Positions 1-11,525 of a DNA stretch of 64,000 bases are shown here, one piece after another. Each line of letters opens with the position of its first letter. Position 1 is the stretch's first letter. The position numbers were made by a program, and so were the translations under genes. Location: positions 1-64,000 of the forward strand of contig RQYD01000006.1 of the NCBI GenBank assembly GCA_003858485.1, in the 5' to 3' direction. The stretch comes from Clostridiales bacterium COT073_COT-073 (GTDB lineage Bacteria; Bacillota; Clostridia; Lachnospirales; Vallitaleaceae). The notes beneath the pieces were generated by a model that was given only the letters and a program-made list of their open reading frames with translations, was not told the DNA's origin and made no database searches.

Positions 1-556
1 AAAAATCAACCGCATTGACTTTTAAATCATCAGGAGTCATGATCCATATGTCCTTAAAATAATTTTTAGCATCATATCTCATACCGGGTACAGGTATGGC
101 CCTGTTAATCTCAATCCAATTATCAAAAGTATAAATAACTACTCGTTCAAATGGAGTATCTCCCATCTCAATGGTAGCCGGACGGCCATTGAGCGTTGCT
201 TCCATTTGTTTCACCGGGTAAAATAAATTCGCACTTGCTGTAATTGGATTTAGCTTAACCCAGATTTGGTATTCGTGATTAGCTTCAAATAGATCTGTGT
301 CATTATTCATTTTCATGCTTGTGGTTAAATCCCGAAAGCTGATCTCACTAATTTCCAGCCCTAGATCCTCAAGTCTACTATTATTCACAGTAATAGTACC
401 CTTATCTAACTGTGACGGAGTATAGCCACACCTTGGCAGCGGCACCCCATTCAAATTCAATTTCTTTACTTTCACATAAGCCCTCACCGGCACTTTGGGC
501 ATAATTGTCAAAATCATCACCATACATAGTACTACACTAAGTATTTTCCTTTTCAT
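1..556 (-). CDS. Secreted protein of unknown function, 3' part outside window
   Basis: An uninterrupted frame runs from an ATG at 556 off the left edge, giving the first 185 residues. The start is set by a ribosome binding site GAGGTG six bases upstream. Residues 1-26 form a signal peptide: basic MKRK, a hydrophobic stretch (VVLCMVMILTIM) and a plausible cleavage site near VRA-Y. The rest is polar, with no further membrane segment and no cysteine pairs; a short stretch ATLNGRPATI looks like part of a beta-rich surface domain. I do not recognise the family. It points away from the hibernation factor gene across a 445-base gap, so it probably has its own promoter. Coding status is well supported by signal peptide and RBS; function is not. 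Confidence 0.75.
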   Translation of the reverse strand, partial: MKRKILSVVLCMVMILTIMPKVPVRAYVKVKKLNLNGVPLPRCGYTPSQLDKGTITVNNSRLEDLGLEISEISFRDLTTSMKMNNDTDLFEANHEYQIWVKLNPITASANLFYPVKQMEATLNGRPATIEMGDTPFERVVIYTFDNWIEINRAIPVPGMRYDAKNYFKDIWIMTPDDLKVNAVDF

Positions 557-1001
557 AATTTTCACCTCTTCTCCAAAGGAAAACTCAGGTTTTTGTATGC
601 ATATTAAATTCAAAGATTTTCATCCATGAAAATTATCTTGCATATAAACTTCTCACCCTCATTCCCCGTCTGCATACTTTTCATAATATTGCATCATGAT
701 CGATACCTTATTTTTTTAGCAATTTTCAGGGTCAATGCCCATTGATCAACGGCCTCTTAACAAAGTCAAACATCAACCGGTCTTTCCTTTGACCGGCAAA
801 ACAACTGGCCGATCCTAAATGTATAAATCAAGACAACTGTTTTTTAACTTTATTTCCATACTCTCTATCTTTATTTCTATCTTTATTTCTATCTTTATTT
901 CTATCTTTATCTTTATTAATATTTATGCTTATATTTTTATCTCTTTTATAAGTCATTCTTAAACTGTCTGATCAGAGAGTTTTTTGGCCTTCCGAAATAA
1001 T
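557..1001. other. Intergenic region between hpf and the secreted-protein gene
   Basis: No gene is visible. It contains an inverted repeat CCGGTC / GACCGG with an eight-base spacer (777-796), a small palindrome TCTGATCAGA (about 967-976) followed by T residues just beyond the hpf stop, and the 12-bp tandem repeat listed separately. None has a convincing terminator T-run for the minus strand genes. Confidence 0.5.
865..912. repeat. 12-bp tandem repeat, about four copies
   Basis: Four consecutive units CTATCTTTATTT (865-876, 877-888, 889-900 identical; 901-912 ends TATCT instead of TATTT) followed by more pyrimidine-rich TTTATCTTTATT. It is non-coding and pyrimidine-rich on the plus strand. It lies between hpf and the next minus-strand gene, where a slippage-prone tract could vary in copy number between strains. 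Confidence 0.85.
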
Positions 1002-1544
1002 TTATTCTTCTTCACCATCGGTTTCAATTAAACCGTAGCCAAAATTCTTTCTCTTATACACCACATTAATATCATTGGTATAGCGATTGCGGAAAACATA
1101 AAAATCATGTCCCAGCAGATCCATTTGCATACATGCTTCTTCCGGATCCATTGGCTTAACACTGATCTTTTTCGTTCTTTCAATGCTGATCCCTTCCTCA
1201 GCCGCATCTTCACCTATCTGTTCAAAATAATCGATCCGCAGCTCTTTAGCTTGACGATGTCCGGAAATCAATTTCTTACGATGCTTGACCATTTGTCTTT
1301 CCAGCTTATCAACAGCATTATCCAAAGCAATATACATGGTTTCACCCCGTTCTTCTGTTCGGATCACACTGCCCCGGATCGGGATCGTCACTTCAATAAT
1401 GCTGTCTCTTTTTTCAGTGCTTAAAGTAACCTGAACAATGGTTTCCTCAGAAAAGAATTTATCAAGTTTACCTAGTTTTTCTTCAATTCTCTCTTTCAAT
1501 CCCTCTTTAACAGTCATGTTTTTACCACTGATAATATACTTCAT
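1002..1544 (-). CDS. hpf: Ribosome hibernation promoting factor, long form
   Basis: 180 residues, the length of long HPF proteins of Gram-positive bacteria that dimerise 70S ribosomes into inactive 100S particles in stationary phase. The N-terminal S30AE/YfiA domain (about 1-100) carries the typical start KYIISGKNMTVKEGLKERIEEKLGK split over strand and helix and the basic segment ERQMVKHRKKL; the C-terminal dimerisation domain (about 120-180) ends with LLGHDFYVFRNRYT, NVVYKRKNFGYGLIE, which is characteristic. The ATG at 1544 has a strong AAAGGAG site. It is a single gene; its upstream region is shared with the divergent padR-like gene. Confidence 0.95.
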   Translation of the reverse strand: MKYIISGKNMTVKEGLKERIEEKLGKLDKFFSEETIVQVTLSTEKRDSIIEVTIPIRGSVIRTEERGETMYIALDNAVDKLERQMVKHRKKLISGHRQAKELRIDYFEQIGEDAAEEGISIERTKKISVKPMDPEEACMQMDLLGHDFYVFRNRYTNDINVVYKRKNFGYGLIETDGEEE

Positions 1545-1783
1545 AATAAACTCCTTTCAACGCCTTTGCTGATTCAGCTTGTCAGAATTTTTATATTTTA
1601 GCTTATTTTCATACCTGTATAAAACAATCAGGTTATACTGCAATATTCTCTTTTTTCTTGAAAATTCCTTTTTTTCTTTTAAAAAATATTCCAATATTTT
1701 ATCTGATTTCTTATAATTAATCCCCTCAACTTGCCCCACCTTTTCAAACCTTTTCAAACATCCAGTCCCAAGTTTTCTAGACA

Positions 1784-1812
1784 TTGACATTATTCCACTA
1801 GTGGAATATAAT
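1784..1812 (+). promoter_or_regulatory. Promoter with palindromic operator in the spacer
   Basis: A consensus -35 TTGACA (1784-1789) and a consensus -10 TATAAT (1807-1812) are separated by exactly 17 bases. An 18-bp perfect palindrome, TATTCCACT AGTGGAATA (1791-1808), fills the spacer and overlaps the -10. A protein dimer bound there would block polymerase. The next gene is a PadR-type regulator, so autorepression is the simplest reading; the operator does not match the ATGT-N8-ACAT form known for classical PadR, hence the assignment is inference. Confidence 0.8.
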
Positions 1813-1852
1813 ATATCATATACTTTTGAAATTGATTGGAAATGAGGTTAAA

Positions 1853-2395
1853 ATGTTAAAACATGGCATACTTGGTCTATTAAACTATGGTGATATGACT
1901 GGATATGAGATTCGGGAAACTTTTCAAAACTCTCTTAATTTTTTTTGGACAGCACAAAGCAGTCAAATTTACCGTGAACTGCGAACTCTAGAAAAAAGCG
2001 GCTGGATTACTATGACCACAATTAAGCAAAAAGGCAAACCAAGCAAAAATATTTGCCATCTCACCGATAGCGGAAAAACCGAGTTTTTGCGTTGGCTCAA
2101 AGAAGAAAACACGCATATTGAAGCACGTTTTCCCATCTTAATGCGAGTATTCTTTTTAGAAAATCAAAAGCCACAGGAAAATATTGAATTTTTTCAGCAA
2201 CTGGCCACTGATTGTCAACAAATCATGGATTCCTTTGCTTCGGCAAATGACAATATTAATTTTTATGAGAAAAAATACAATTTGAGCAAACAAAGCCTCT
2301 ATTGGAAGATGACTTTGGACTTTGGCAAAAGAAGCCTACAAATGTATATTGATTGGGCAAATGACTGTGCCAAAATGTTGGAGGAAAACAAATGA
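1853..2395 (+). CDS. PadR family transcriptional regulator
   Basis: 180 residues. The N-terminal winged helix (about 1-85) begins MLKHGILGLLNYGDMTGYEI, with the PadR recognition pattern TAQSSQIYRELRTLEKSGWI and a wing ending TDSGKTEFLRWL; the C-terminal half (90-180) is helical and resembles the Vir_act_alpha_C dimerisation domain. I chose the ATG at 1853 (GAGG six bases upstream, usual PadR start) over a TTG at 1826 in the same frame. The stop overlaps the next start by four bases (ATGA), so it is co-translated with the flavodoxin fusion, which it probably controls. PadR proteins usually respond to small hydrophobic effectors; the ligand is unknown here. Confidence 0.9.
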   Translation: MLKHGILGLLNYGDMTGYEIRETFQNSLNFFWTAQSSQIYRELRTLEKSGWITMTTIKQKGKPSKNICHLTDSGKTEFLRWLKEENTHIEARFPILMRVFFLENQKPQENIEFFQQLATDCQQIMDSFASANDNINFYEKKYNLSKQSLYWKMTLDFGKRSLQMYIDWANDCAKMLEENK

Positions 2396-4032
2396 ATATT
2401 CTTATAATCAATGGCAGTCCCAAAGCCAGTAAAAGTAATACATACCGCCTGACCAACGCCTTTTTGGAAGGAATTGCCAGCGCCCAAATAAAACAAGGAA
2501 ACGCTGCCCCCACCACCGAAACGCTTGAAATCAGCCGAATAGATCTAAAACCATGCCTTGGCTGTTTTACCTGTTGGAGTAAAACCCCGGGGCGCTGCTG
2601 TATTGATGATGATATGAGCCAAATAATTGAAAAACTCCTTTGGGCAGATATCACTATCTGGAGTTTTCCGCTTTATTATTTTAATTTGCCCGGTCAGCTT
2701 AAAACTTTAATTGACCGCCAGCTGCCTATGAATTTACCGTTTATGAGTTCTGATTCAGAAAGCGGCGGACATCCTTCCCGTTATGACCTTAGCGGAAAGA
2801 AAACGGTAATTATATCAACCTGCGGTTTTTATACTGCTACCGATAATTATGGCAGTGTCACCGCTATGTTTGATCACTTTTGTGGGGCCGGGAATTATAC
2901 TGCCATCTTTTGCGGCCAGGGTGAATTATTCCGGGTTAAAGAACTTTCTGCCCGTACCGATGAATATCTCTCTTTGGTCAAACAAGCCGGCGAAGACTAT
3001 AGCAATTATGGTCAAATCAGTCCTGACCTCCAAGCCCAATTAAATGAAGATCTGTTTCCGCGCAGCACTTTTGAAGCCATGGCTGATGCCAGTTGGGGGC
3101 TTGCCCAAAGCGGTGAAAAAGAGGACGAAAGTTTATCTTTCACCCGGCAAATGGCTGCTTTATATAACAAGGCCAACTATCCCGGATATGATATTATTTT
3201 AGAAATGAATTATACCGATATTGGTAAAACTTATCAAATTACTCTAGGCAAGGATGGCAGTACCATCAGCCAGCAATCATCCAGCCATTATACCACTCGC
3301 ATCAACACCCCTTATTCGGTCTGGCGCGCCATTTCCAAGGGGGAAATGGCCGGGGCAGATGCTTTAATGAAACGTCTTTATCAAGTTGAAGGGGATTTTG
3401 AAGTAATGATTCACTGGGATGAATACTTTGGACTTACCTCTAAGCTCAGCAATCAAGCTAATTGCTCTTATTCAGAAACAGCGGCTCGTACCAATATGAA
3501 TATGCTATTGATCCCCTGGATCGCTTTCTGGATTGCCGCTGCCATTCATAATATAGCCGGAAGCCTGTTCAGTATCGGGATTTGCCTATTAATGCCACTT
3601 GTATTCTTTAAAAATCAAGCCACTCTCTATGACCGCTTGTCTGGACTGGCTGTTGGCAGCTGTGCCATTGCTTTGCTGGCCGGTATCCGACCTGACTTAA
3701 TCTTACCGCTTTCCTACCTGCTTTTTGGATTAATGTGGAGTATCAGCTGCTTTACCCAAATCCCATTGACTGCCCATTACTCCATGAACAATTACAATGG
3801 ACAGGCAGCTCTAAACAATCCGATTTTTATGAAAACTAATCGAATCCTTACAGCTGCCTGGGGAGTTTTGTATCTGCTGACACCAATTTGGACCTATTGG
3901 ATCTTGCAAACTGCTATGGCCTCTTATATTGGTGCCATTAATTCAATCCTGCCAGCACTGATGGGCATTTTCACTGCCTGGTTTCAGAAATGGTATCCCA
4001 AATATGTTGCCAGCGGCAAGTCCATTTTATAA
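2392..4032 (+). CDS. Flavodoxin-like oxidoreductase fused to SCP2-like domain and membrane segments
   Basis: 546 residues. Residues 1-about 200 are an NADPH-dependent FMN reductase/flavodoxin fold: the phosphate loop INGSPKASKSNT at the N-terminus, then CLGCFTCWSKTPGRCCIDDD, the cysteine pattern of iron-sulfur-flavoprotein-like members, and FPLYYFNLPGQLKTLIDR. About 255-350 reads like an SCP2/sterol-carrier domain (ILEMNYTDIG, repeated strand pattern, GDFEVMIHWDEYFGL). About 370-530 holds five to six hydrophobic segments. No signal peptide, so flavin and SCP2 parts should be cytosolic, anchored at the membrane. Translationally coupled to the PadR regulator. A role in reducing or detoxifying a lipophilic compound is inference; the physiological substrate is not known to me. 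Confidence 0.75.
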   Translation: MNILIINGSPKASKSNTYRLTNAFLEGIASAQIKQGNAAPTTETLEISRIDLKPCLGCFTCWSKTPGRCCIDDDMSQIIEKLLWADITIWSFPLYYFNLPGQLKTLIDRQLPMNLPFMSSDSESGGHPSRYDLSGKKTVIISTCGFYTATDNYGSVTAMFDHFCGAGNYTAIFCGQGELFRVKELSARTDEYLSLVKQAGEDYSNYGQISPDLQAQLNEDLFPRSTFEAMADASWGLAQSGEKEDESLSFTRQMAALYNKANYPGYDIILEMNYTDIGKTYQITLGKDGSTISQQSSSHYTTRINTPYSVWRAISKGEMAGADALMKRLYQVEGDFEVMIHWDEYFGLTSKLSNQANCSYSETAARTNMNMLLIPWIAFWIAAAIHNIAGSLFSIGICLLMPLVFFKNQATLYDRLSGLAVGSCAIALLAGIRPDLILPLSYLLFGLMWSISCFTQIPLTAHYSMNNYNGQAALNNPIFMKTNRILTAAWGVLYLLTPIWTYWILQTAMASYIGAINSILPALMGIFTAWFQKWYPKYVASGKSIL

Positions 4033-4050
4033 CTTATCTTACATTCATTT

Positions 4051-6870
<2,820 letters not shown>

Positions 6871-6881
6871 AATAGACTCCT

Positions 6882-8861
6882 TTAGTTCATCATTTTCTTG
6901 ATTTCCAATATTTCATCCCGGATGCGAGCGGCTTCTTCAAAGTTCAGGTCATTGGATGCTTTTTTCATTTCTCTGGTCAGTTTGGCAATATGCTCATTCA
7001 GCTCTTTGGCTGACATCGATTCAATATCCTTATCCAAGGTATATTTCGCCCTAGGTTCAGCGGCTTTGGATACACTGATCAAATCCCGAACAGCCTTGCG
7101 CACCGACTGCGGAGTAATGCCATGTGCCTGATTATACTCCTGCTGGATCTTGCGCCGGCGCTCGGTTTCTTTCATTGCCCTCTCCATTGAACCGGTGATC
7201 GTATCGGCATACATGATGACATGGCCATCGACATTGCGGGCAGCCCGGCCAATGGTTTGGATCAGCGAAGTTTCTGAACGTAAGAAGCCTTCCTTATCCG
7301 CATCCAAAATGGCGATCAGCGATACTTCCGGAATATCCAAACCTTCCCGCAAAAGGTTAATGCCAACCAGGACATCAAAGACATTCATCCGTAAATCCCG
7401 GACAATTTCCACCCGCTCCAGGGTTTGAATATCGGAATGCAAATAACGCACCCGAACTCCTGCTTCTTTTAAAAAGTCGGTTAAATTCTCGGCCATTTTT
7501 TTGGTTAAGGTGGTAACTAAGGCCTTACCACCGGCAGCAATTGTTTTTTGCAATTCAGCCAGCAAATCATCAATTTGCCCTTCAATTGGCCGGACACTGA
7601 TCTCCGGGTCCAGCAGTCCGGTTGGCCGAATAATTTGCTCGGCAAAGATCTCCTCCTGTTCCCGTTCATATTTAGCCGGAGTAGCTGATACATACATGGC
7701 TTTGCCAATCATCGCCTCAAACTCCTGAAAATTAAGAGGCCGATTATCCAGGGCCGAAGGCAAGCGAAAACCATAATCAACCAGAGTGGTCTTACGTGAG
7801 CGGTCACCGGCATACATGGCCCCGACCTGGGGAATGGTCATATGCGATTCATCGACAATCAATAAAAAGTCATCCGGAAAATAATCCAGTAAAGTATGAG
7901 GTTTAGCTCCCGGCGGATTACCGGCCAGTACCCGTGAATAATTTTCAATACCAGAACAAAAACCGGTTTCTTTGAGCATTTCAATGTCAAATTTGGTGCG
8001 CTCTTTGATCCGCTGGGCTTCAATTAATTTATCATTGGCCTTAAAATAGGCAATTCGTTCTTCCAACTCACGCTCGATCTCAACAATTGCCTTTTCCATT
8101 TTATCGGGAGGAATGACATAGTGAGAAGCCGGAAAAATAGCAACATGACTTAACTCACATAAGATCTCACCGGTCAGTGCACTGATCTCGGTGATGCGCT
8201 CAATTTCATCTCCGAAAAACTCAATTCGGACCGCATTTTCACTGGAACCGGCCGGAAAAATCTCAACCACATCCCCCCGCACCCGGAAATTGGTGCGGTT
8301 AAAATCCAGGTCATTGCGGGTATATTGAATATCGACCAGCTTGCGCAGCAGTTCATCCCGGTCTTTTTCAATTCCTGGCCTGAGAGAAATCACCATTTCC
8401 TTATAGTCAATCGGCGAACCCAAACCATAAATGCAGGATACTGAGGCCACAATGATCACGTCTCTCCGCTCCGTTAATGCGGCTGTGGCTGAGTGTCGCA
8501 GTTTATCAATTTCTTCGTTAATGGAGGAATCTTTTTCAATATAAGTATCAGACGATGGAACATAGGCTTCCGGCTGATAATAATCATAATAGGAAACAAA
8601 GTATTCGACTGCATTTTCCGGGAAAAAATCCTTGAATTCACTATACAGCTGAGCAGCCAAAGTCTTATTATGAGCTATCACCAGCGTTGGCACATTCAAA
8701 CGCTCAATCACATTGGCCATAGTAAAAGTCTTGCCGGAACCGGTCACCCCCAACAAAGTTCCGCTTTTTTTATCGGTCATATATCCATTTACCAAAGTAT
8801 CGATCGCCAGCGGTTGGTCACCGGTTGGTTTAAATTCGGAATGTAATTTAAATTGTTCCAT
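6882..8861 (-). CDS. uvrB: Excinuclease ABC subunit B
   Basis: 659 residues, normal length. UvrB is the helicase-like subunit that verifies damage and recruits UvrC. Visible: Walker [15 protein letters not shown] (about 39-52), the beta-hairpin [20 protein letters not shown] that is inserted between strands, helicase motifs [18 protein letters not shown] and the Arg-finger motif QTIGRAARN, plus a C-terminal UVR domain ([24 protein letters not shown]) that contacts UvrC. ATG at 8861 follows GGAGGAGAT. First gene of uvrBA. Its upstream region is filled by a hairpin-rich repeat, so the promoter is not obvious. Confidence 0.98.
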   Translation of the reverse strand: MEQFKLHSEFKPTGDQPLAIDTLVNGYMTDKKSGTLLGVTGSGKTFTMANVIERLNVPTLVIAHNKTLAAQLYSEFKDFFPENAVEYFVSYYDYYQPEAYVPSSDTYIEKDSSINEEIDKLRHSATAALTERRDVIIVASVSCIYGLGSPIDYKEMVISLRPGIEKDRDELLRKLVDIQYTRNDLDFNRTNFRVRGDVVEIFPAGSSENAVRIEFFGDEIERITEISALTGEILCELSHVAIFPASHYVIPPDKMEKAIVEIERELEERIAYFKANDKLIEAQRIKERTKFDIEMLKETGFCSGIENYSRVLAGNPPGAKPHTLLDYFPDDFLLIVDESHMTIPQVGAMYAGDRSRKTTLVDYGFRLPSALDNRPLNFQEFEAMIGKAMYVSATPAKYEREQEEIFAEQIIRPTGLLDPEISVRPIEGQIDDLLAELQKTIAAGGKALVTTLTKKMAENLTDFLKEAGVRVRYLHSDIQTLERVEIVRDLRMNVFDVLVGINLLREGLDIPEVSLIAILDADKEGFLRSETSLIQTIGRAARNVDGHVIMYADTITGSMERAMKETERRRKIQQEYNQAHGITPQSVRKAVRDLISVSKAAEPRAKYTLDKDIESMSAKELNEHIAKLTREMKKASNDLNFEEAARIRDEILEIKKMMN

Positions 8862-8933
8862 ATCTCCTCCATCAAACAGGCTTCTTAATCATCCTTTTGT
8901 CTGCAAGTTCTGCTGCTTGCTGCCGGCTTGCCA

Positions 8934-9213
8934 GGCACATGCTTTCGCAACTTGCTTCGCAAGATTGCTTGCGTTCTCACCCATTTAATGTGCCCTGTCG
9001 AAAAACTTCGTTTTTCTGCCCGGGTAGACAACACACCTTTCGCCACTTACTTCGTAAGGTGGCTTGCGGTTACACACCTTTCGCCACTTACTTCGTAAGG
9101 TGGCTTGCGGTTACACACCTGGCAAAACAACTCGTGCTTCTGCTCGGGCATGCGACCCGGCTTGCGGTTGCACACTTAAAAAGGACTGTTCCTGGGAACA
9201 TGGGGAAGTTGAG
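8934..9213. repeat. Hairpin-rich interspersed repeat, member A (uvrB upstream region)
   Basis: This 280-base stretch contains several perfect inverted repeats with three-base loops: CTTGC-TTC-GCAAG (8951-8963), GAAAAAC-TTC-GTTTTTC (9000-9016), and GCCACTTAC-TTC-GTAAgGTGGC twice (9042-9063, 9083-9104, one bulge). The right end, GGACTGTTCC...GGGGAAGTTGAG (9183-9213), resembles the ends of the elements near 30.1, 50.9 and 55.0 kb, and CACCCATTTAATGTGCCCTG (8979-8998) recurs with few changes at 30119-30137. No open frame with coding character is present. It sits in the leader or promoter region of uvrB. Confidence 0.7.
9031..9120. repeat. 41-bp tandem repeat, 2.2 copies
   Basis: Units 9031-9071 and 9072-9112 are identical, each with the triloop hairpin GCCACTTAC-TTC-GTAAgGTGGC and the tail CTTGCGGTTACACAC; the first bases of a third copy follow. 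This is a local duplication inside member A. Confidence 0.9.
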
Positions 9214-9437
9214 CACTTAACTATCAGATGATCTTTGTAAATTTCCTGGCAGCATCTCGAATAATATTCTTAGTATAGCATAAAAAAAAGGAAATGTATA
9301 GACCAAACAGAACATTTGTTCATTTTGGTTTTCCCTTGGTTTACCTTAGTTTTATTTATATTTTGGCTTTATTTATATTTTCTTTTTATTTATGTTTGGC
9401 ATTTTACAGTCAATCCAGCCTGTGGGTATATAATATA
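9214..9437. other. AT-rich gap downstream of the alpha-glucosidase
   Basis: No convincing gene. A plus-strand frame from 9294 is low-complexity, phenylalanine/leucine/tyrosine-rich and has no ribosome binding site. The stretch contains tandem-like TTTATTTATATTTT motifs (about 9351-9392). Confidence 0.4.
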
Positions 9438-9523
9438 AAAGACAGCCCACTTATATCATCACCAAAAGTCAGAGTAAGATCCGACTTTTGGCTTATCGAT
9501 AACCAAGCGGGCTGTCCCTTTAA
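9438..9523 (-). terminator. Large nested hairpin, probable terminator of the alpha-glucosidase transcript
   Basis: Outer arms GACAGCCC / GGGCTGTC and inner arms AAAAGTC / GACTTTT are nested, and on the minus strand the outer arm is followed by TTTTATATT. It lies 99-184 bases beyond the alpha-glucosidase stop, overlapping the end of a small frame. Confidence 0.6.
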
Positions 9524-9617
9524 AATAAGCATCTTCAATTATAACCCCAAAACTTTCCGTATGATTCAGGGTGGTTTGAGTAGTCCCCGGCAAGTACCCG
9601 AAAACCAAACCGGCCAT
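9459..9617 (-). CDS. Possible small protein, 52 residues, behind the alpha-glucosidase
   Basis: An ATG at 9617 lies four bases after the alpha-glucosidase stop; AGGA inside the 3' end of that gene is correctly spaced (nine bases), so coupled translation is possible. The product (MAGLVFGYLPGTTQTTLN at the start, ending VGSYSDFW) has balanced composition and normal codon use, but I recognise no family. Its 3' half forms the left arm of the terminator hairpin. It may be a real small protein, or the remnant tail of a lost gene. Confidence 0.3.
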   Translation of the reverse strand: MAGLVFGYLPGTTQTTLNHTESFGVIIEDAYFKGTARLVIDKPKVGSYSDFW

Positions 9618-9621
9618 TGAA

Positions 9622-11307
9622 TTAATTCCTATCAACCTCCAAAACCACTGCCTGATAGCCACTTAAATGGATTTTCCCATTTTGCTCCTCAATTGACTGC
9701 TCCGGATCATTATTAAGCAAGACTTTAATCAGCTTTTGCGGTAAATCAATGGTTTCGGCTGCCGATTTAAAATTGGCCAAGACCAAAAGTTTCTGCTGGT
9801 CGCTGACCCGATAAAAAGCCATCACATCTTTCGGCACTTGCCGGTTTGGCACAAAATCACCAAAAACTATGGTTTCTTTATATTCCGGCGATTTGCGCAA
9901 AGCAATCAAGGCCTTATAAAAATGAAATACCGAGTTTTGGTCCGCCCGCTGCTGGCTAACATTAATCCGGGGATAATTGGGATTTACTTTCAGCCATGGC
10001 TTACCACTGGTAAAGCCCGCATTTTCCGTATCTTCCCAGTGCATTGGTGTCCGGGTATTGTCCCGGCTATAATGCGATACTGCCCTAAGTGCTTCCGCTT
10101 CGCTTAGTCCTGCTTGTCTGGCCACTTCATATTCATCATAGGTGACAATATCATCAATTTCTGCTAATGACTCAAAAGTGGTATTTTCCATGCCGATCTC
10201 CTGTCCTTGATAAATAAAAGGGATTCCTCTGATCATAAAAGACAGCAGCCCCAATAATTTCTTGCCCTTTTCTGTGCATTCGCCCTTTGGCAAATAATGA
10301 CTGGCTCCCCTTGGCTCATCATGATTTTCCACAATATTAGCAACAAAACCAATCTTGTTCATGCCTTCCTGAGCATCAAAAAGAGCCTGGATATATTGCT
10401 CCGGCTGAACCGCCTGACGGTCATACCATCCTTTTCCACTTTTGCCGATAGCAACTGTACTAAAGTTGAAAATCGTTGAAAAATAGCCATCATCACCCAC
10501 GAAATTGGGCATTTCCTGCTCCGGTACATCAAAGGCTTCCCCGACAGTAAAGGCATGATAGGGTTTAAAGGTTTTTTCCTTTAGCTCATGGAGAAAGGCT
10601 CCCGGTCCCCCGGCATCGACCAGCATTTTTTGAATCACGCACAGGCCATCTGCCCGATCAGCCGGATAATCTTTATATGGCAAAGCTTTTTTGATGTTGG
10701 TAATGGCATCCACCCGAAAGCCTCCTAATCCTTTTTCCAGCCACCAGTTGACGATCCTTTGTACCTCTGATCTGACCTTTGGATTTTCCCAATTTAAATC
10801 CGGCTGCTTTTTATGAAACAAATGCATATAATATTTATTATCATGACCCGGTAATTTCTCCCAAACGCTGCCCCCAAAATAAGAGCGCCAATTACTGGGT
10901 ATTTTTCCATCACTGACTTCTTCAATATAAAAATACTGCCCATATTCTCCATCCGGGTCAGCAATTGCCTTTTGAAACCATTCATGCTCATCCGAGCAAT
11001 GATTGACCACTAAGTCCATCAAAATATACATATCCCGCTTTTTCGCTTCGGCAATTAATTCCTCCATATCGGTCATATTGCCAAAATCCGGATGAATATT
11101 ATAATAATCGGAAATGTCATAGCCTTGATCAGCCTGAGGTGAGTTAAAAATCGGACATAACCATAAAATATCCACTCCCAGCTCTTTTAAATAGTCAAGC
11201 TTTTGAATAATTCCCTGTAAATCGCCAATTCCATCCCCATTTGAATCATAAAAACTCTTGGGATAAATCTGATATGCTACTTTTTCCTGCCACCATTGTC
11301 TTTTCAT
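9622..11307 (-). CDS. GH13 alpha-glucosidase (oligo-1,6-glucosidase / maltase family)
   Basis: 561 residues, the usual size. Cytosolic, no signal peptide. Hydrolyses terminal alpha-glucosidic bonds of short malto- or isomalto-oligosaccharides. GH13 regions: DLVVNHCSDEHEWF (region I, near 100), GFRVDAITN (region II with the nucleophile Asp, near 199), TVGEAF (region III with the acid Glu, near 255) and ENHDEPR (region IV, near 328). Region I has Cys where most relatives have Thr. The residue after the nucleophile is Ala, not Val; in this subfamily Val goes with alpha-1,6 and Ala/Thr more with alpha-1,4 specificity, so a maltase-like preference is possible (inference). Monocistronic, with its own terminator; the RBS (AGGTTATT) is weak. 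Confidence 0.9.
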   Translation of the reverse strand: MKRQWWQEKVAYQIYPKSFYDSNGDGIGDLQGIIQKLDYLKELGVDILWLCPIFNSPQADQGYDISDYYNIHPDFGNMTDMEELIAEAKKRDMYILMDLVVNHCSDEHEWFQKAIADPDGEYGQYFYIEEVSDGKIPSNWRSYFGGSVWEKLPGHDNKYYMHLFHKKQPDLNWENPKVRSEVQRIVNWWLEKGLGGFRVDAITNIKKALPYKDYPADRADGLCVIQKMLVDAGGPGAFLHELKEKTFKPYHAFTVGEAFDVPEQEMPNFVGDDGYFSTIFNFSTVAIGKSGKGWYDRQAVQPEQYIQALFDAQEGMNKIGFVANIVENHDEPRGASHYLPKGECTEKGKKLLGLLSFMIRGIPFIYQGQEIGMENTTFESLAEIDDIVTYDEYEVARQAGLSEAEALRAVSHYSRDNTRTPMHWEDTENAGFTSGKPWLKVNPNYPRINVSQQRADQNSVFHFYKALIALRKSPEYKETIVFGDFVPNRQVPKDVMAFYRVSDQQKLLVLANFKSAAETIDLPQKLIKVLLNNDPEQSIEEQNGKIHLSGYQAVVLEVDRN

Positions 11308-11467
11308 AATAACCTAAACTTTCTATTGATCTTTCCGGTTGACACCCTGTTATACTCGATTTATCAAAGTAATCTCATTTATGCCAACTACTATGTTTAA
11401 ATTTACTTCCTTTATTTAGCGCTGAATTCTGTCTGATTTCAGGAGCAACTTCTTTATTAATCAGGCG

Positions 11468-11510
11468 CAAATTTTTCCGCTATGACAAATGCCTTCATCA
11501 TAGCGGATTT
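11468..11510 (-). terminator. Terminator of the ctpA cluster
   Basis: Inverted repeat CCGCTATGA (11477-11485) / TCATAGCGG (11498-11506), flanked by CAAAT / ATTTG. On the minus strand the stem is followed by AAAAATTTG. It lies 16-58 bases beyond the S41 peptidase stop. A direct repeat GTTTATATCTTTT (11511-11536) overlaps the end of that gene. Confidence 0.7.
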
Positions 11511-11525
11511 GTTTATATCTTTTGT

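Noticed and set aside
1557-1790. 77-residue minus-strand frame between hpf and the PadR-type gene
   Set aside because: No ribosome binding site, Lys/Tyr-rich composition of AT-rich non-coding DNA, and it overlaps the divergent promoter.
9294-9620. 108-residue plus-strand frame rich in Phe, Leu and Tyr
   Set aside because: No RBS, low complexity from AT-rich DNA, and it runs across the minus-strand terminator hairpin.
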